Source: Pseudozobellia sp. WGM2
GTDB taxonomy: Bacteria > Bacteroidota > Bacteroidia > Flavobacteriales > Flavobacteriaceae
Length of the DNA stretch: 64,000 bases
Direction: 5' to 3'
Assembly (NCBI RefSeq): GCF_017810075.1
Contig: NZ_JADNYK010000001.1
Coordinates: 62,001-126,000 of the forward strand
Shown: positions 33,983 through 42,540 of the stretch, in pieces
Position numbering within the stretch: the stretch's first letter is position 1
Layout of the letters: each line of letters starts with the position of its first letter
Position numbers and translations under genes: made by a program
Notes under the pieces: generated by a model
The model's input: only the letters and a program-made list of their open reading frames with translations
What the model was told of the DNA's origin: nothing
Databases searched by the model: none

Positions 33983-35547
33983 CTCTTTTCAATAGTTACA
34001 GGCAGTTTGCCAACCGCCTCTTGTTTGCCTAAAAAATGCTGCTGTGCTACATGTTGAAATTCTTCAAAATCTTGATAAGCAACGATGACCGCCTCAGCTG
34101 TATCAATATTCAGATGGTTTAGAACATAAGGATTACCGAACAGATAAAGAACTACTCGATTATTTTTAATTATTCGACTTATAGATTCCAGTTGCCCTAA
34201 GGGGAGTCCGAAATTATTGTTCGGTTTAATTTGTGGTGGAAATAAGGCTAAAACAAGGTTCGTCTTATTTAAATCTTCAGCCTCTTCTAGGTTAATGAAG
34301 GCATTACTTTTGAGACTATTCAAGAAAGACTTCCCTTTTTCTAGGTTGTTGCTAACAGCAGTAAAATTTTGGTTTCTAAAATTAGCTATCGTTTTCTCAT
34401 CTCCCTTTAAAAGGGTAATGCTTTTCTGCGCAATTTTTTTATTTAAATTGGAAGCATTAGAAAGGGTGGTTTCTTTTTCAACTTGCCGATAGACCTTTTC
34501 TTTTAATCGCCATACTCTTTTGAAGCTTTCTTCAATTTGTCCTTCCGAAGCATTTTCGATAATTTTTTGAATCCCTTCAGAGGTATTTTCTGCAAAGCAT
34601 AAAATATCGTTTCCAGCGTCGAAAGCGGACCATTCCAATTCACCTTTTTCGGGGTAATTCTTAGAGACTGCATGCATATTTAGAGCGTCGGAAATAACGA
34701 CCCCATCAAATTGCATATCTTTTCTTAAAATACCTTTGATAATATCTTTAGATATACTTGAAGGTGTATTTTTTCCTTTTGCCAATGCCGGAACGGATAG
34801 GTGCCCGACCATAACCGCTTCAACACCTTCGGCAATCAGTTTTTTAAAAGGATAAAGTTCATTTTCTATAAGTTCGTCTTTCGATTTTTCGATTACGGGT
34901 AGTCCTAAATGGGAATCTGTGGCCGTGTCACCATGACCCGGAAAATGCTTGATGCTGGTCAATACACCTTCGCTTAGTGTACCCTTGATGTAATGTAGAG
35001 CCTTTTCGGTCACCAAATCTCTATCTTCCCCAAAAGATCTATACCCGATAACGGGGTTGTGCGCATTATTGTTAATATCGACCACTGGAGAAAGATTCCA
35101 ATGAATACCTGCGGAAATACAATCTTGGGCAATATTTTTCCCTACCTGAAAAATAAGTTCGTTATTATCTTGAAGCGCACCCAAAGTAATGGCATAAGGG
35201 TATTGCGGCGTGTTTTCGATACGCATGGCCAAACCCCACTCTGCATCAATCGCCACCAATAAAGGGTATTTTGCCGCATTTTGGTAACGTTGGATTAAAT
35301 TCTTTAGGGTATCATAACTATTCTCATTTTTGACAACCAGCTTTTTGCCCTCAAAATTAGTGGCCGCACTGGCTCGACTATGAAAAAAGCATATACCACC
35401 GACATGGTGTTTCCTTATCAATTGTTCGAGCTGTTTAATTTCCTCTTCTGAATCATTGATAAAAGCAGCTGGCATAAAGAGTTGTCCGACTTTTTCCGCA
35501 AGGTTCAATTTATCACTCTGCATAGTGTAGGTGTTTACTTTAAGCAT
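33979..35547 (-). CDS. nagZ: GH3 family beta-N-acetylhexosaminidase (NagZ-like)
   Basis: 522 residues from the ATG at 35547; the ATG at 35523 is an equal candidate that avoids overlap with the preceding gene. No signal peptide, so cytoplasmic. It should release GlcNAc from GlcNAc-anhydroMurNAc. The NagZ Asp-His acid/base loop is KHFPGHGDTATDSHLG (His202, Asp211, His213) and the nucleophile is Asp287 in VVISDALNMHA. E. coli NagZ is about 340 residues; this one adds a second domain of about 150 residues (roughly 370-522), as in many Bacteroidota. Operon position between the AmpG-like permease and anmK fits perfectly. Confidence 0.93.
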   Translation of the reverse strand: MLKVNTYTMQSDKLNLAEKVGQLFMPAAFINDSEEEIKQLEQLIRKHHVGGICFFHSRASAATNFEGKKLVVKNENSYDTLKNLIQRYQNAAKYPLLVAIDAEWGLAMRIENTPQYPYAITLGALQDNNELIFQVGKNIAQDCISAGIHWNLSPVVDINNNAHNPVIGYRSFGEDRDLVTEKALHYIKGTLSEGVLTSIKHFPGHGDTATDSHLGLPVIEKSKDELIENELYPFKKLIAEGVEAVMVGHLSVPALAKGKNTPSSISKDIIKGILRKDMQFDGVVISDALNMHAVSKNYPEKGELEWSAFDAGNDILCFAENTSEGIQKIIENASEGQIEESFKRVWRLKEKVYRQVEKETTLSNASNLNKKIAQKSITLLKGDEKTIANFRNQNFTAVSNNLEKGKSFLNSLKSNAFINLEEAEDLNKTNLVLALFPPQIKPNNNFGLPLGQLESISRIIKNNRVVLYLFGNPYVLNHLNIDTAEAVIVAYQDFEEFQHVAQQHFLGKQEAVGKLPVTIEKR

Positions 35548-36814
35548 CTGTCTGTGCCGATTTTTTTCCGAATTCCGGGGGGTATTTTAAAAATTTTAAT
35601 AGAAAGAATGCGGGTAGGGCCGATATAACGACCCAAATGAAAAATCCATCGTAACCCAACCATTTTTGAACAGCTCCGCTTATCATTCCCGGAAGCATGG
35701 CCCCCAAGGCCATAAAACCGGTGGCTATGGCGTAATGAGATGTTTTTGATTGCCCTTCGGCTATGTAGATGAGGTACATGAGGAAGGCTGCAAAACCAAA
35801 ACCATAGCCAAATTGTTCGAAAGCTACAGTGCCAATAACAAATGCCAAATTTGAAGTTTTTGATACTGCCAGAATTGCATAAAGTACGTTGGGTACGTTA
35901 AGAAACAACATCATGGGTAGCATCCATTTTTTTAGTCCATCCCTCGAAATTAAAATTCCGCCTAAAATACCACCAGCAGAAAGCGTGATCAGACCGACCA
36001 CTCCGTAAATAATACCGACGTTTTCAGTTGAAATGGCCAGCCCCCCTTTGGTACGTTCGTCGAGCATGAATAATTGAGCAACTTTAGCCAGTTGAGATTC
36101 ACCAAGCCGATACGTCAAAATGAAGGCCAATGCTACGGCGATGTTCGGCTTTTTAAAAAAGGATGTAAACACTTCTAAAAATGCTTTCGGCCTTTGTGTT
36201 TTAATAGCCAAAGAGCTTTCGAATTTGGGAGTTGTAAAGAAGTTTATGATGGTAAGTAACAGCATTAACGCGCCCGTGGCTATCATGGTTATGCTCCAAG
36301 CTTTTGTATTGTCTCCGTAGATTCTTTCGAGATATCCACCGAAAACAACTATGAGACCACTACCAGTAACCATGGCGAGCCTATAAAAGGTGCTTCTAAT
36401 ACCTACAAAAAAAGATTGTTTTTTTTCGGAAAGCCCAATCATATAATATCCATCTGAAGCAATATCATTGGTCGCCGAAGCGAATGCCGCTACCCAAAAA
36501 CAGGCCAAGGTAGTCACAAAAAACATTTGTGTGGGTAAGGTAAGGCCAACGGCCAAAAACATGACCGATATTAAAAGTTGCATGATCAAGAACCAATTTC
36601 TTTTGGTGCTTTTAAGGTCTACAATAGGGCTCCAGATAGGTTTTAGTACCCACGGCAAATACAATAGGCCGGTGTAAAGGGTAATATCGGTATTGCTGAT
36701 ACCCAATTTCTTGTACATGATTACCGAGACCGAAGCGATGATTACATTGGGTAGGCCTTCTGCAAAATAAAGCGGGGGAACCCAAGCCCACGCCCGTTTA
36801 TCTTTTTTAATCAT
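35540..36814 (-). CDS. AmpG-like MFS permease (muropeptide importer candidate)
   Basis: 424 residues with about twelve helices. The opening YFAEGLPNVIIASVSVIMYKKLGISNTDI and WVLKPIWSPIVDLKSTKRNW match the AmpG/MFS-1 group, in which the conserved loop carries the PLxD-type motif. AmpG imports GlcNAc-anhydroMurNAc peptides into the cytoplasm. The next genes are NagZ-like and AnmK, which act directly on that cargo, so the assignment is strong from context and moderate from sequence. It overlaps both neighbours by eight bases. Confidence 0.85.
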   Translation of the reverse strand: MIKKDKRAWAWVPPLYFAEGLPNVIIASVSVIMYKKLGISNTDITLYTGLLYLPWVLKPIWSPIVDLKSTKRNWFLIMQLLISVMFLAVGLTLPTQMFFVTTLACFWVAAFASATNDIASDGYYMIGLSEKKQSFFVGIRSTFYRLAMVTGSGLIVVFGGYLERIYGDNTKAWSITMIATGALMLLLTIINFFTTPKFESSLAIKTQRPKAFLEVFTSFFKKPNIAVALAFILTYRLGESQLAKVAQLFMLDERTKGGLAISTENVGIIYGVVGLITLSAGGILGGILISRDGLKKWMLPMMLFLNVPNVLYAILAVSKTSNLAFVIGTVAFEQFGYGFGFAAFLMYLIYIAEGQSKTSHYAIATGFMALGAMLPGMISGAVQKWLGYDGFFIWVVISALPAFFLLKFLKYPPEFGKKSAQTDA

Positions 36815-38345
36815 AAAGTTCGGTTTGCTTTAAATGTATGATTTTAGGCTCACTTTCCTTACCATACTTGTCGATAAATGTATATGCTATATTTTTTTTG
36901 TTAATTACATCGTCGGACTGAAATACAATCATATTCTCTTCTTCGACAAAAATTTTGGAAAGAATTCTTTTATTTTGATAGTAGAGTTGGGCCTCATTTC
37001 CGGAGGAATAAAAAATTATTTGTTGTACATCTTGAAGATTATCAAAATGCAAGATTACTTTACCGCTACTTTTCTCAACTTTTATTAGAGTCGGAATTTT
37101 AAAGGGGATAAAGTCGCCCACATTTACTAATGGTGGCAAAGCAGGGTTTTTATAAAATTTTTTCTTTAATCGTTTGATATAACCTTTCTTCTGCTGCATA
37201 AGACTTTTAGCACTAAAAAAGACATTGCCGTTAACGGTTTTATTTTTTCGAGCATATGTGAGTTGGTCAGGTAGCTCTCGGTTTTTATTCCATGCTTTGT
37301 CACTATTATTCTTGATTTTGTATGGACCATTACCAATATAGAGATTGGTTGTTTGAGTGTTATCTGCCCACCAATCCAGTAATTTTCTGTGAGAAGCTAC
37401 CTCTAAATCCATACTCCAATAAATTTGAGGAACTATATAGTCGAGCCAACCTTCTTGCATCCACAGTAAGGGGTCGGCATATAAATTTTCGAAAGTAGTC
37501 TGACCTGCCCGGGTATCAGATCCTTTCGGGTCGGTGCTTTTGTTTTTCCATACACCGAACGGGCTTACCCCAAATTGAACCGAGGGTCTAACTTCTTGAA
37601 TGGCATGGTAACTTTTTTTAATAAGTGAATCCATATTGCTTCTTCGCCAATCTTCCAGATTCTGATTGGCAAGTCTATAGTTGTTGAAGGTAGTGGAATC
37701 TTTAAATGTTTCGCCTTTTATCGTGTAGGGGTAGAAATAATCATCATAATGTATGGCATCTATAGGGTAGTTATTGATGAGTTCTTTAATAATTGAAACC
37801 ATGTGGTCTTGAACAGCCGGCAAACCTGGATTGTAATAATATTTCTTCCCATATTTCACCATCCAATCGGGATGTCTATGGTAATCATGATTGGTACTTA
37901 AAGTCTCTGTTTTCAGGTCAAAAGTAGCACGATATGGATTTAACCATGCATGAAACTCCATACCACGATTGTGAGCTTCATCAATCATCCAACCCAACAT
38001 TCCTGTCTTGTGGTTTGATTGAGTTGAATCAGGAGCTTTTCCTTCTTCACCCGTTAAATATCGTGACCAAGGTGCATAATTTGAGTCGTAAAATGCATCG
38101 CCCGCAGTGCGCACTTGAACTATAGCGGCGTTAAAATTTAGGTTTTGATAAAAATCAAGTATTTTGAGGTAGTCCGCTTTTTGCTTTGCTATGGAATCAT
38201 GACCGCTTTTGGGCCAGTCAATATTTACGACTGTTGCCATCCAAAAGCCACGGAACTCTCTTCTAGGTTCAGGCACCGGTTGAAATACCGAGCAAGAATT
38301 TAAACTAAAGAGCAATACAAATATGAAAAGTAAGTTTTTAGTCAT
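36807..38345 (-). CDS. GHL10 family lipoprotein glycosidase (DigH/YddW-like)
   Basis: 512 residues from the ATG at 38345; the longer frame to 38396 would include the hairpin at 38355-38383. Lipobox LLFSLNSC. The DUF187/GHL10 barrel runs from EFRGFWMATVVNIDWP to about residue 340, with AWLNPYRATFD, IDAIHYDDYFYPY and YIVPQIYWSMDLE. E. coli DigH, a GHL10 lipoprotein, cleaves denuded peptidoglycan glycans at the septum. A C-terminal beta domain (about 405-510) follows. Its operon with muropeptide recycling genes supports a peptidoglycan substrate. Confidence 0.85.
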   Translation of the reverse strand: MTKNLLFIFVLLFSLNSCSVFQPVPEPRREFRGFWMATVVNIDWPKSGHDSIAKQKADYLKILDFYQNLNFNAAIVQVRTAGDAFYDSNYAPWSRYLTGEEGKAPDSTQSNHKTGMLGWMIDEAHNRGMEFHAWLNPYRATFDLKTETLSTNHDYHRHPDWMVKYGKKYYYNPGLPAVQDHMVSIIKELINNYPIDAIHYDDYFYPYTIKGETFKDSTTFNNYRLANQNLEDWRRSNMDSLIKKSYHAIQEVRPSVQFGVSPFGVWKNKSTDPKGSDTRAGQTTFENLYADPLLWMQEGWLDYIVPQIYWSMDLEVASHRKLLDWWADNTQTTNLYIGNGPYKIKNNSDKAWNKNRELPDQLTYARKNKTVNGNVFFSAKSLMQQKKGYIKRLKKKFYKNPALPPLVNVGDFIPFKIPTLIKVEKSSGKVILHFDNLQDVQQIIFYSSGNEAQLYYQNKRILSKIFVEEENMIVFQSDDVINKKNIAYTFIDKYGKESEPKIIHLKQTELYD

Positions 38346-38354
38346 GAACAAAAG

Positions 38355-38383
38355 AAGGCCTATCATTGAAAATAATAGGCCTT
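38355..38383 (-). terminator. Hairpin between nagB fusion gene and digH-like gene
   Basis: AAGGCCTAT (38355-38363) pairs with ATAGGCCTT (38375-38383) around an 11-base loop. On the minus strand CTTTT follows. It may partly terminate nagB mRNA, and it places the digH-like start at 38345 rather than 38396. Confidence 0.55.
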
Positions 38384-38402
38384 TAAAATAATCCATTAAA
38401 AA

Positions 38403-40334
38403 TTAATCGAATTTATAACGAACAAACGCTTCAATTGCAGCATAGTCTGACAAGCCCAATGCCCTGTATTTTTGGGCGGTACCTCTGTTGCGTTCCTCGG
38501 CCCGCATCCAGAATTCCCTAGCATCATCACCTTGAAACATAACCCCATCTTTCTGCGATTGGTGACAGAATATGGCATAGCGCTTTTTCAACACCTGATC
38601 CGGACTCATAGGTACGGCCATTTCGATTTCATGAATATCCCACTCGTGCCACGCGCCTCTGTAAAGCCACAACCAGCAGTCTTCCATAAAAGGCTCAGAC
38701 TTCAAACGTTTCATAGACTCGAAAACAGCATCTAAACAAACTTTATGAGTGCCGTGCGGATCTGCAAGGTCACCTGCGGCATAAATTTGATGTGGTTTTA
38801 TTTCTGTGATGATATTCATCATAATCTCAATATCGGCATCAGAAAGATTATTTTTCTTGATAGCACCAGTCTCATAAAATGGCAAATCTAAAAAATGAAC
38901 ATTTTCATCAGATAAACCCAAATAACGTGTAGCAGCATATGATTCTCCACGTCTTATATTTCCTTTAAGTTTTCTAACATTTAGAGTATCGAAGCTGCTT
39001 TCTTTTTTAGCTTTGATATCATCTATAAGCTGTTGTGCCTCATCTGAGGGTTTAATTCTCTTGGCAATACCGGCATAGCGCAGGGCATCGGCATCGGACA
39101 CTGCAATATTACCAGAGGTTTGATAAACTATATGCACTTCATGACCCTGCTCTACCAATCGGTCGAAAGTACCCCCCATAGAAATAACATCATCATCAGG
39201 GTGAGGGCTGAATATAATTACTCTTTTCTTTGCCGGCTCGGCTCTCTCCGGTCTGTTGGTATCATCGGCATTAGGTTTGCCACCTGGCCAACCTGTAATT
39301 GTATGCTGAAGTTTATTGAACATTTGAATGTTCAGGTCATAAGAATCTTGTGTAGTCAATAAACCTGACATTCCATTGTCATTGTAATCTTTATCGGTAA
39401 GGCTAAGAATTGATTTATCGGTCTTGTCGCAGAGCCATACGATAGCCTTCGCAGTCAAGCTTTCCGTCCAGTCCAACGATTCATCGACCAACCATGGTGT
39501 TTTATTTCTGGTAAGCTCACTACCTGCACCAGTATCTAGAACAAATGTACAGTTGCCGTGTTGCTGTAAATAGGTAGCTGGTACTTGTGGTGAAACTTCA
39601 CCTTCTACCGTTTTTTTTATGATATCCGCCTTGTTTTGACCCCAACCGAGTAGCACTATTCTTTTCGCACTTCTAACTGTTGCTATACCCATCGTAATCG
39701 CTTTTCTTGGTACATTGTCTATACCTAAGAAAGACGGAGCAGCATCTACACGGGTAATATGGTCTAAGGTAATTACACGAGTTCCTGAATTGTAATGAGA
39801 TCCAGGTTCGTTGAAACCGATATGGCCAGTTCTACCAATACCCAATAATTGAAAATCTAATCCTCCGGCCTTTTTTATTTCCTTTTCGTAAGCCAAACAG
39901 TAGTCAATAACATTTCCACCTAAAATAGTGCCATCGGGAATGTGGATATTCTCTTCAGGAATATCAATATGATTGAACAAATGTTCGTGCATGAAATACC
40001 AGTAACTCTGACGGTTATCTTTCTCCATCGGTAGGTATTCGTCAAGATTGAACGTAATTACATTGTAGAAGCTCAACCCATCTTCTTGGTGCATGCGAAC
40101 CAGCTCTTCATATACTTTAATAGGTGAAGACCCCGTGGCCAGACCAAGAACACATGTTTTGTTGGCTTCTTGTTTTTTTCTGATAAGACCAGCAATTTCT
40201 TCGGCCACCTTAATGGAAGCTTCATTAGAGTCGGAAAAAATCACATTATGTATTTTCTCGAATCTTGTTTCTTCGAATTGTCCTACAGGTCTGTACTCAA
40301 TGTTTGAACCGTTTCTTTCTAAGATTGTTTTCAT
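38403..40334 (-). CDS. nagB: Glucosamine-6-phosphate deaminase fused to a PIG-L/LmbE domain
   Basis: 643 residues from the ATG at 40334; the first 12 codons of the longer frame are AT-rich leader. The N-terminal NagB domain (about 20-290) has LATGSSP (66-72), NLDEYLP and GRTGHIGFNEP with the catalytic His/Glu, and converts GlcN6P to Fru6P and ammonia. A second domain (about 370-560) is PIG-L/LmbE-like: SPHPDDDVISMGG (HPDDD 378-382) and a third metal ligand in DPHGTHK (525-531). PIG-L domains are zinc N-deacetylases, so the fusion could deacetylate GlcNAc-6-P and then deaminate it. It is divergent from the DeoR gene. Confidence 0.93.
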   Translation of the reverse strand: MKTILERNGSNIEYRPVGQFEETRFEKIHNVIFSDSNEASIKVAEEIAGLIRKKQEANKTCVLGLATGSSPIKVYEELVRMHQEDGLSFYNVITFNLDEYLPMEKDNRQSYWYFMHEHLFNHIDIPEENIHIPDGTILGGNVIDYCLAYEKEIKKAGGLDFQLLGIGRTGHIGFNEPGSHYNSGTRVITLDHITRVDAAPSFLGIDNVPRKAITMGIATVRSAKRIVLLGWGQNKADIIKKTVEGEVSPQVPATYLQQHGNCTFVLDTGAGSELTRNKTPWLVDESLDWTESLTAKAIVWLCDKTDKSILSLTDKDYNDNGMSGLLTTQDSYDLNIQMFNKLQHTITGWPGGKPNADDTNRPERAEPAKKRVIIFSPHPDDDVISMGGTFDRLVEQGHEVHIVYQTSGNIAVSDADALRYAGIAKRIKPSDEAQQLIDDIKAKKESSFDTLNVRKLKGNIRRGESYAATRYLGLSDENVHFLDLPFYETGAIKKNNLSDADIEIMMNIITEIKPHQIYAAGDLADPHGTHKVCLDAVFESMKRLKSEPFMEDCWLWLYRGAWHEWDIHEIEMAVPMSPDQVLKKRYAIFCHQSQKDGVMFQGDDAREFWMRAEERNRGTAQKYRALGLSDYAAIEAFVRYKFD

Positions 40335-40371
40335 TTCAATTTTGTTCTTTAGGTAGAGGTTTAGAATCATG

Positions 40372-40379
40372 CAAATATA
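40372..40379 (-). promoter_or_regulatory. -7 promoter box (TATATTTG) for nagB
   Basis: The minus strand reads TATATTTG, 37 bases before the nagB ATG at 40334. The first operator-like repeat starts 19 bases upstream (40398), where a -33 element would be. Confidence 0.5.
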
Positions 40380-40397
40380 GGCAAGGATTGGTTTTAA

Positions 40398-40476
40398 ATG
40401 CTGTTTTTTGCTTTTAATTATGCTGTTTTTTGCTTTTTTAAAGATTTCTTAACTTTAAAGCAGTAAAAAACAGCAT
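40398..40476. promoter_or_regulatory. Operator-like repeats in the nagB-DeoR divergent control region
   Basis: ATGCTGTTTTTTGCTTTT occurs at 40398-40415 and again at 40420-40437 (22-base period, two helical turns). An inverted, slightly changed copy reads AAAGCAGTAAAAAACAGCAT at 40457-40476. The three copies lie between the two divergent -7 boxes. The DeoR-family regulator encoded alongside is the obvious ligand, which would make it autoregulated and controlling nagB. Confidence 0.65.
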
Positions 40477-40490
40477 TCGATAATATTGGC

Positions 40491-40498
40491 TATATTTG
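40491..40498 (+). promoter_or_regulatory. -7 promoter box (TATATTTG) for the DeoR-murQ operon
   Basis: TATATTTG, identical to the box facing nagB, 30 bases before the ATG at 40529. The inverted operator copy (40457-40476) covers the expected -33 position. Confidence 0.5.
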
Positions 40499-40528
40499 CT
40501 GCCGGATATTTATGAATTAGTTGATACC

Positions 40529-41278
40529 ATGCTAAAGGAAGAACGACAACAAACGATTTTAAGCGAAGTAGAGCTTCACAATCGTATTTTACTGACCGAT
40601 ATTGCCGAGACCCTCGATGTTTCGATAGATACCATACGTCGTGATGTAAAGGAACTCGATGCAGAAAATAAGTTGAGAAAAGTTCACGGAGGTGCCGTTT
40701 CATTAGGTTTTACCATGAATAGCACCAGAAATCAAAATATTTACAAGTTAGAGGAGAAAAACAAAATAGCGGAGAAAGCGCTGACTTTATTAAAACCTGG
40801 TTCTGTTATTTTTATCGATGGAGGAACTACTTGCTCCGAACTGGCCCGCCTGATACCCCAAAATCTAGATATTACTTGTTTCACACATAGCTTGCCAGTG
40901 GCTTCTGAATTATTGACCAAACCGAATGTTAACGTTATAATCGTTGGAGGTCAGGTCTCCAGTGAATCTCAGACCACAATTGGTGCCAATGCTATACATA
41001 ATCTTTCAGAAATAAAGGTTGATTATAGTTTTATCGGTACGGGGTATGTAGATTCGTTCTATGGGCTTACCGAGTTCGATTGGGATATTGTACAGGTGAA
41101 AAAAGCAGTCATAAAATGCTCGAAAAAAACGGTACTTTTATCAATTTCAGAAAAACTGAACTCTCAGCATCGATACAAAACATGTGATATCAATGCCATA
41201 AATACCATGATTACGGAACTTGATCCGGAAAACGAACTTTTAAATTCATTCAGAAACCACGATATCAGAATTTTATAA
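40529..41278 (+). CDS. DeoR family transcriptional regulator
   Basis: 249 residues from the ATG at 40529 (MLKEERQQTILSEV, the typical family start); the open frame begins earlier at 40496. The winged helix-turn-helix is LLTDIAETLDVSIDTIRRDVKELDAENKLRKVHGGAV. The C-terminal DeoR sensor domain (about 75-235) has IFIDGGTTCSELARLIP, which binds sugar phosphates in characterised members. Likely effectors here are GlcNAc-6-P, MurNAc-6-P or GlcN-6-P from the surrounding pathway; that is inference. It is cotranscribed with murQ, five bases downstream. Confidence 0.92.
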   Translation: MLKEERQQTILSEVELHNRILLTDIAETLDVSIDTIRRDVKELDAENKLRKVHGGAVSLGFTMNSTRNQNIYKLEEKNKIAEKALTLLKPGSVIFIDGGTTCSELARLIPQNLDITCFTHSLPVASELLTKPNVNVIIVGGQVSSESQTTIGANAIHNLSEIKVDYSFIGTGYVDSFYGLTEFDWDIVQVKKAVIKCSKKTVLLSISEKLNSQHRYKTCDINAINTMITELDPENELLNSFRNHDIRIL

Positions 41279-41283
41279 TTACT

Positions 41284-42099
41284 ATGGACTATACCAAAAT
41301 AACCGAAAAACCTTCAAACCACGATAATCTTGAGTCACTTGATACGGTTTCTATTCTTCAAAAGATGAATGAAGAAGACCAGAAAGTTGCCCAAGCTGTT
41401 GCCGATGCTATACCTAATATTACAAAACTGGTCGATGCTTTGGCGGAAAGATTTGAAAAAGGAGGCAGGCTCTTTTATATTGGTGCGGGCACCAGTGGTC
41501 GATTAGGAGTTTTGGACGCTTCTGAAATACCGCCGACCTATGGTTTACCTCACACTCGTGTAATCGGTATTATCGCAGGTGGAGATAAGGCTATTAGAAA
41601 ATCGGTAGAAAACGCCGAAGATGATACTGAACAGGCCTGGAAAGATATGATGCTTCACGATATTAATGAATTGGACGTTGTTGTTGGTATAGCCGCCTCG
41701 GGTACGACCCCTTATGTTCTGGGAGGAATAGACCAAGCAAAGAAAAATGGACTTTTGACTGCTGGAGTCACAAATAACCCTGGCTCTCCCTTGGCTACGA
41801 CAGCCGATATACCTATAGAAATGAATGTTGGGCCAGAGTTTGTTACTGGTAGTACCCGAATGAAAAGTGGCACTTCACAAAAATTGGCATTGAACATGAT
41901 TTCAACCGCTTTAATGATTAAAATAGGCAGGGTAAAAGGTAACAAGATGGTTAATATGCAGTTGAGTAACGTCAAGCTAGTTGATAGGGGAGCGCGCTAC
42001 GTGGCCGAAGGCTTGGGAATACCATACAATGACGCTGAAAAGCTGTTGAAAAAATACGGTTCAGTAAAGGCGGCTATTGACGCGGGTGCAGATATTTAA
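41284..42099 (+). CDS. murQ: N-acetylmuramic acid 6-phosphate etherase
   Basis: 271 residues. MurQ removes D-lactate from MurNAc-6-P to give GlcNAc-6-P. The SIS domain has GAGTSGRLGVLDASEIPPTYG with the catalytic Glu, a SVENAEDD segment with a further acidic residue, GIAASGTTPYV and GSTRMKSGTSQKLALN. It follows the DeoR gene and uses the product of AnmK (32906-33982). The product GlcNAc-6-P is the presumed substrate of the NagB-PIG-L fusion. It converges with the cytochrome c gene, whose stop is three bases away. Confidence 0.97.
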   Translation: MDYTKITEKPSNHDNLESLDTVSILQKMNEEDQKVAQAVADAIPNITKLVDALAERFEKGGRLFYIGAGTSGRLGVLDASEIPPTYGLPHTRVIGIIAGGDKAIRKSVENAEDDTEQAWKDMMLHDINELDVVVGIAASGTTPYVLGGIDQAKKNGLLTAGVTNNPGSPLATTADIPIEMNVGPEFVTGSTRMKSGTSQKLALNMISTALMIKIGRVKGNKMVNMQLSNVKLVDRGARYVAEGLGIPYNDAEKLLKKYGSVKAAIDAGADI

Positions 42100-42102
42100 C
42101 TC

Positions 42103-42501
42103 TTATTTGGTGATGGCATCAACTTCATCGGTCGTAACTAATTTATCTGACCAGTTGCCCCAAGAATTCATAATATAGTTCATAACATCGGCAATTTCTT
42201 CGGGTTCAAGACCCATAGGGGCCATTGTATTGTTATAAATTACACCATTGACTACTATTTCCCCCTGTTGACCGTATTTGACACCCTTGATACTAGCTTC
42301 CCTGTTTTTGGCAAGATAGTCAGACTGTGCTAGTGGGGGAAAGGTGTTGGGCACCCCTTCGCCATTTTCCATATGACAGGTAACGCAGAAATCCATGTAA
42401 ATTTCTTTTCCCCTTAACATACTTTCCTCCAAATCCGCCTCTTGTGCATATAAGGAATTCGTGGTGGTAGCTAAAAAGACCAAAACGAGTAAAAACTTCA
42501 T
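42103..42501 (-). CDS. Secreted mono-haem cytochrome c
   Basis: 132 residues with a signal peptide (FLATTTNSLYAQ) and one haem-binding motif, CVTCH (Cys39, Cys42, His43), in GKEIYMDFCVTCHMENGEG, which is typical of class I cytochrome c. A distal Met is available in TMAPMGLEPEEIADVMNY. It probably takes electrons from the PQQ-type dehydrogenase encoded 39 bases upstream on the same strand and passes them to a terminal oxidase. Confidence 0.9.
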   Translation of the reverse strand: MKFLLVLVFLATTTNSLYAQEADLEESMLRGKEIYMDFCVTCHMENGEGVPNTFPPLAQSDYLAKNREASIKGVKYGQQGEIVVNGVIYNNTMAPMGLEPEEIADVMNYIMNSWGNWSDKLVTTDEVDAITK

Positions 42502-42540
42502 AAATAATAATTTAGGGGAACGTAATTTTCGTAGTAAGAT

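Noticed and set aside
40335-40370. Twelve-codon upstream extension of nagB
   Set aside because: The extra residues are AT-rich and lie between the -7 box and the typical MKTILERN start.
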